NCBI GenBank assembly: GCA_030680745.1
Contig: JAUXUR010000083.1
Span: forward strand, 1-35,581
Origin: Alphaproteobacteria bacterium
GTDB taxonomy: Bacteria > Pseudomonadota > Alphaproteobacteria > JAUXUR01
DNA: 35,581 nt
Direction of reading: 5' to 3'
Made by a program: the position numbers and the translations under genes. Of the stretch, positions 34,369-35,581 are shown piece by piece. The notes beneath the pieces are model-generated. The model saw only the letters and a list, made by a program, of their open reading frames with translations, had not been told where the DNA came from and made no database searches. Position 1 is the stretch's first letter, and each line of letters starts with the position of its first letter.

Positions 34369-34490
34369 AACTACCTAGCCTATAAGCAAATTCGTCGTCA
34401 GATCGCAGCGATCGGTACTCACTTATGAAGAAGTACACTCCGTTCCGGTTCGAGGGTCTCTAGACTTTGCCTTATAATCTGGATAGTTAA
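34369..34490 (+). repeat. Palindromic repeat family A, copy A3
   Basis: Outer arms AACTACC / GGATAGTT are specific to this copy. Core: TATAAGCAAATTCGTCGTCA, a local hairpin GATCGCAGCGATC, CGGTACTCA, then TTATGAAGAAGTACA, TTCCGG, TCTAGACTTTGCC. It abuts A5 on the left and the IS630-type element on the right. The peptide-sense frame is open, as in A1 and A2. Confidence 0.8.
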
Positions 34491-34497
34491 ACGACTA

Positions 34498-34523
34498 TAT
34501 AGTAAATTCTATTAATTTTCACA
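34498..34523 (+). repeat. Left inverted repeat of the IS630-type element
   Basis: Begins TATAGTAAATTCTATTAATT and matches 35417-35442 in reverse complement without mismatch. The first two bases are the TA target duplication. Confidence 0.9.
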
Positions 34524-34568
34524 ATTTCGTGTTATAGTACTGACATAGAAAATATGGAGGTCTATATC

Positions 34569-34910
34569 ATGAGTTATGACACGAAATTTAAGTTGAGAGT
34601 TGTGGCTAATATATTGCAAGGAATATCCTGGAATGAAGTTATAAAACTCTTTAAAATTAGCAGCAATACAATTAGTCGTTGGGTAAAAGAATATAAGGAA
34701 AATGGAAGTTTTGTAGAGAAAAAACGTAAAACTCATGAAGCTAGAAAAATAGATCCGGAAACCCTTAAAATAGAAATTGAAAAAAATCCAGACGCAACTT
34801 TAAAAGAATTAAGCGAAAAATTTGATTGCTGGCCTCCAGCAATACATTATAGATGTCAAAAACTAGGAATTACACGTAAAAAAAAGCACATTATACATAG
34901 AGAGAAATGA
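34569..34910 (+). CDS. IS630-type transposase, N-terminal (DNA-binding) ORF
   Basis: A 113-residue protein. Residues ~5-55 (KFKLRVVANILQGISWNEVI, then FKISSNTISRWVKEYKENG) form a helix-turn-helix of the IS630/Tc1 type that binds the inverted repeats. A second winged-helix-like region follows (ATLKELSEKFDCWPPAIHYR). The ORF ends shortly after a run of eight A at 34878-34885. GGAGG lies eight bases before the ATG. The catalytic domain continues in the +1 frame, so a frameshift is needed to make full transposase, or an indel has broken the gene. Confidence 0.88.
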   Translation: MSYDTKFKLRVVANILQGISWNEVIKLFKISSNTISRWVKEYKENGSFVEKKRKTHEARKIDPETLKIEIEKNPDATLKELSEKFDCWPPAIHYRCQKLGITRKKKHIIHREK

Positions 34911-35421
34911 AGAAAAAAGACAAGAATACCTATCAGAACTTTTACAATTAGATCCTAATAAAATAATTTACATGGATGAATCAGGAATTGATTCATCTTT
35001 ATACAGAAATTATGCCAGAGCAAAACGAGGAATACAAATAAAAACAGATATTTCTGGAAAAAAAACAAACAGAACATCTGTTATTGCAGGATGGTTTCAC
35101 AGTGTTAAAAAATTTATTGCACCATATGTTTTTGATGGATACACGGACAATATTAGATTTAACGAATGGTTAGAAAAATGTTTCTTGCCTGAAGTTGAAG
35201 CAGGTTCAACCATTGTTATGGATAATGCTTCTTTTCATAAAGGTTCAAAAACAAAGGAATTAATTGAAAAAGCAGGCTGTAAATTGCTGTACCTACCTCC
35301 TTATTCGCCTGATTATAATCCCATTGAAAATCAATGGGCTGTTTTAAAGGCTCATTACAAAACTTTTAAGAGCAGAGGATACGAACATAATAATGCCATT
35401 GATGCTGCCTTTTCTATGTGA
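34867..35421 (+). CDS. IS630-type transposase, C-terminal DDE ORF
   Basis: The open frame begins after a stop at 34864-34866 and has no good start codon before ATG 34972. The coordinates give the whole open frame. After the A-run it reads STLYIERNEEKRQEYLSELL, the usual link between the two transposase halves. The DDE catalytic residues are in IIYMDESGID, TIVMDNASFHKG and YSPDYNPIENQW. A +1 slip on the A8 run joins it to the upstream ORF. The C-terminal end overlaps the right inverted repeat, as in relatives. Confidence 0.85.
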   Translation, partial: ELHVKKSTLYIERNEEKRQEYLSELLQLDPNKIIYMDESGIDSSLYRNYARAKRGIQIKTDISGKKTNRTSVIAGWFHSVKKFIAPYVFDGYTDNIRFNEWLEKCFLPEVEAGSTIVMDNASFHKGSKTKELIEKAGCKLLYLPPYSPDYNPIENQWAVLKAHYKTFKSRGYEHNNAIDAAFSM

Positions 35422-35442
35422 AAATTAATAGAATTTACTATA
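35417..35442 (-). repeat. Right inverted repeat of the IS630-type element
   Basis: Reverse complement of the left end over 26 bp. It overlaps the last codons of the DDE ORF. Confidence 0.9.
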
Positions 35443-35581
35443 GTGCATCAGAATTAAAATATAATTCATTTTTACGTCTTTTTTTTTGAGCTTTATCTTC
35501 TTTTTCTATAGGACCAGCTATTCTTTCAAGTGTAGATTCAATTTCTTTATCACATTCGTAAATTTTTTCATGACAAAAATC
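35438..35581 (-). pseudogene. IS110-like transposase fragment
   Basis: The minus strand is open from the window edge to a TAG at 35440-35438, giving 47 residues: HEKIYECDKEIESTLERIAG, then KKRRKNELYFNSDAL. This matches the central part of IS110-family transposases, where a helix with CDxxI is followed by a basic stretch and a FDxRxxL-like segment before the catalytic C-terminal domain. That domain is absent: the frame stops at the IS630 border, and the other side of the insertion carries palindrome A3, not IS110 sequence. The transposase was therefore probably truncated already. The 5' part lies outside the window. Confidence 0.5.

Larger units (their letters stand above)
34498..35442 (+). 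mobile_element. IS630-type insertion sequence with TA target
   Basis: Perfect 26 bp inverted repeats, including the TA target bases, lie at 34498-34523 and 35417-35442. Without the duplicated TA the ends are 24 bp and the element is 941 bp. It encodes an N-terminal helix-turn-helix ORF and a C-terminal DDE ORF in another frame. Intact, identical ends suggest a recent insertion. The target site before insertion was probably TATA. Confidence 0.9.

Overview
The window is AT-rich and gene-dense and looks like chromosome from an alphaproteobacterium, most likely an intracellular or host-associated one of the Holosporales/Rickettsiales type. That placement is inference. It rests on the ubiA / rsmE-gshA gene order, a K+-independent-type H+-pyrophosphatase, a scattered cytochrome c maturation (ccm) set, many secreted proteins with eukaryote-like or effector-like domains (leucine-rich repeats, a lipid-kinase-like fold, helical repeats, a trypsin-like protease), and a high density of short palindromic repeats and gene relics. 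No rRNA, tRNA or CRISPR array was seen.

Layout. 1-4.1 kb: the end of an unknown gene, a palindromic repeat, a secreted leucine-rich-repeat protein and a secreted orphan. 4.1-8 kb: a nitroreductase, a relic of an accA-like gene, an exported kinase-like protein, a long gene-poor gap and a DHH phosphoesterase. 8-11.8 kb: a coupled ileS-accA pair on the minus strand. 12-13.5 kb: an Rpn/PD-(D/E)XK transposase-like gene with a degraded copy of its own start, and a small secreted protein. 13.5-17 kb: maoC-like hydratase and ubiA on the minus strand, rsmE-gshA on the plus strand, with overlapping divergent starts. 17-19.4 kb: two exported minus-strand genes (helical repeat protein, serine protease) preceded by the same ~110 bp leader. 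19.7-21.8 kb: ccmB-ccmC-ccmD-ccmE, with ccmD only 44 codons. 21.9-25 kb: a secreted protein with a HicA-like C-terminus, a small secreted protein and an exported alpha/beta hydrolase. 25-28 kb: an AhpD-like protein between two copies of a terminator, then hppA. 28-34.3 kb: a large DUF4062-STAND NTPase-WD40 protein and an orphan periplasmic binding protein. 34.5-35.6 kb: an IS630-type element beside an IS110-like transposase fragment.

The most unusual feature is a family of about seven structured palindromes of 100-145 bp. They share a core whose helices change by compensatory substitutions, but their outermost arms differ from copy to copy. Most begin within 0-8 nt of a stop codon and are oriented in sense with the upstream gene, so they probably form large hairpins in the 3' ends of mRNAs. 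Three other palindromic repeat families are also present.

Several starts are moved inward from the longest open frame where a ribosome binding site decides it: maoC, ubiA, the protease, the HicA-like protein, the binding protein and the STAND protein. The apparent N-terminal extension of maoC is translated repeat DNA.
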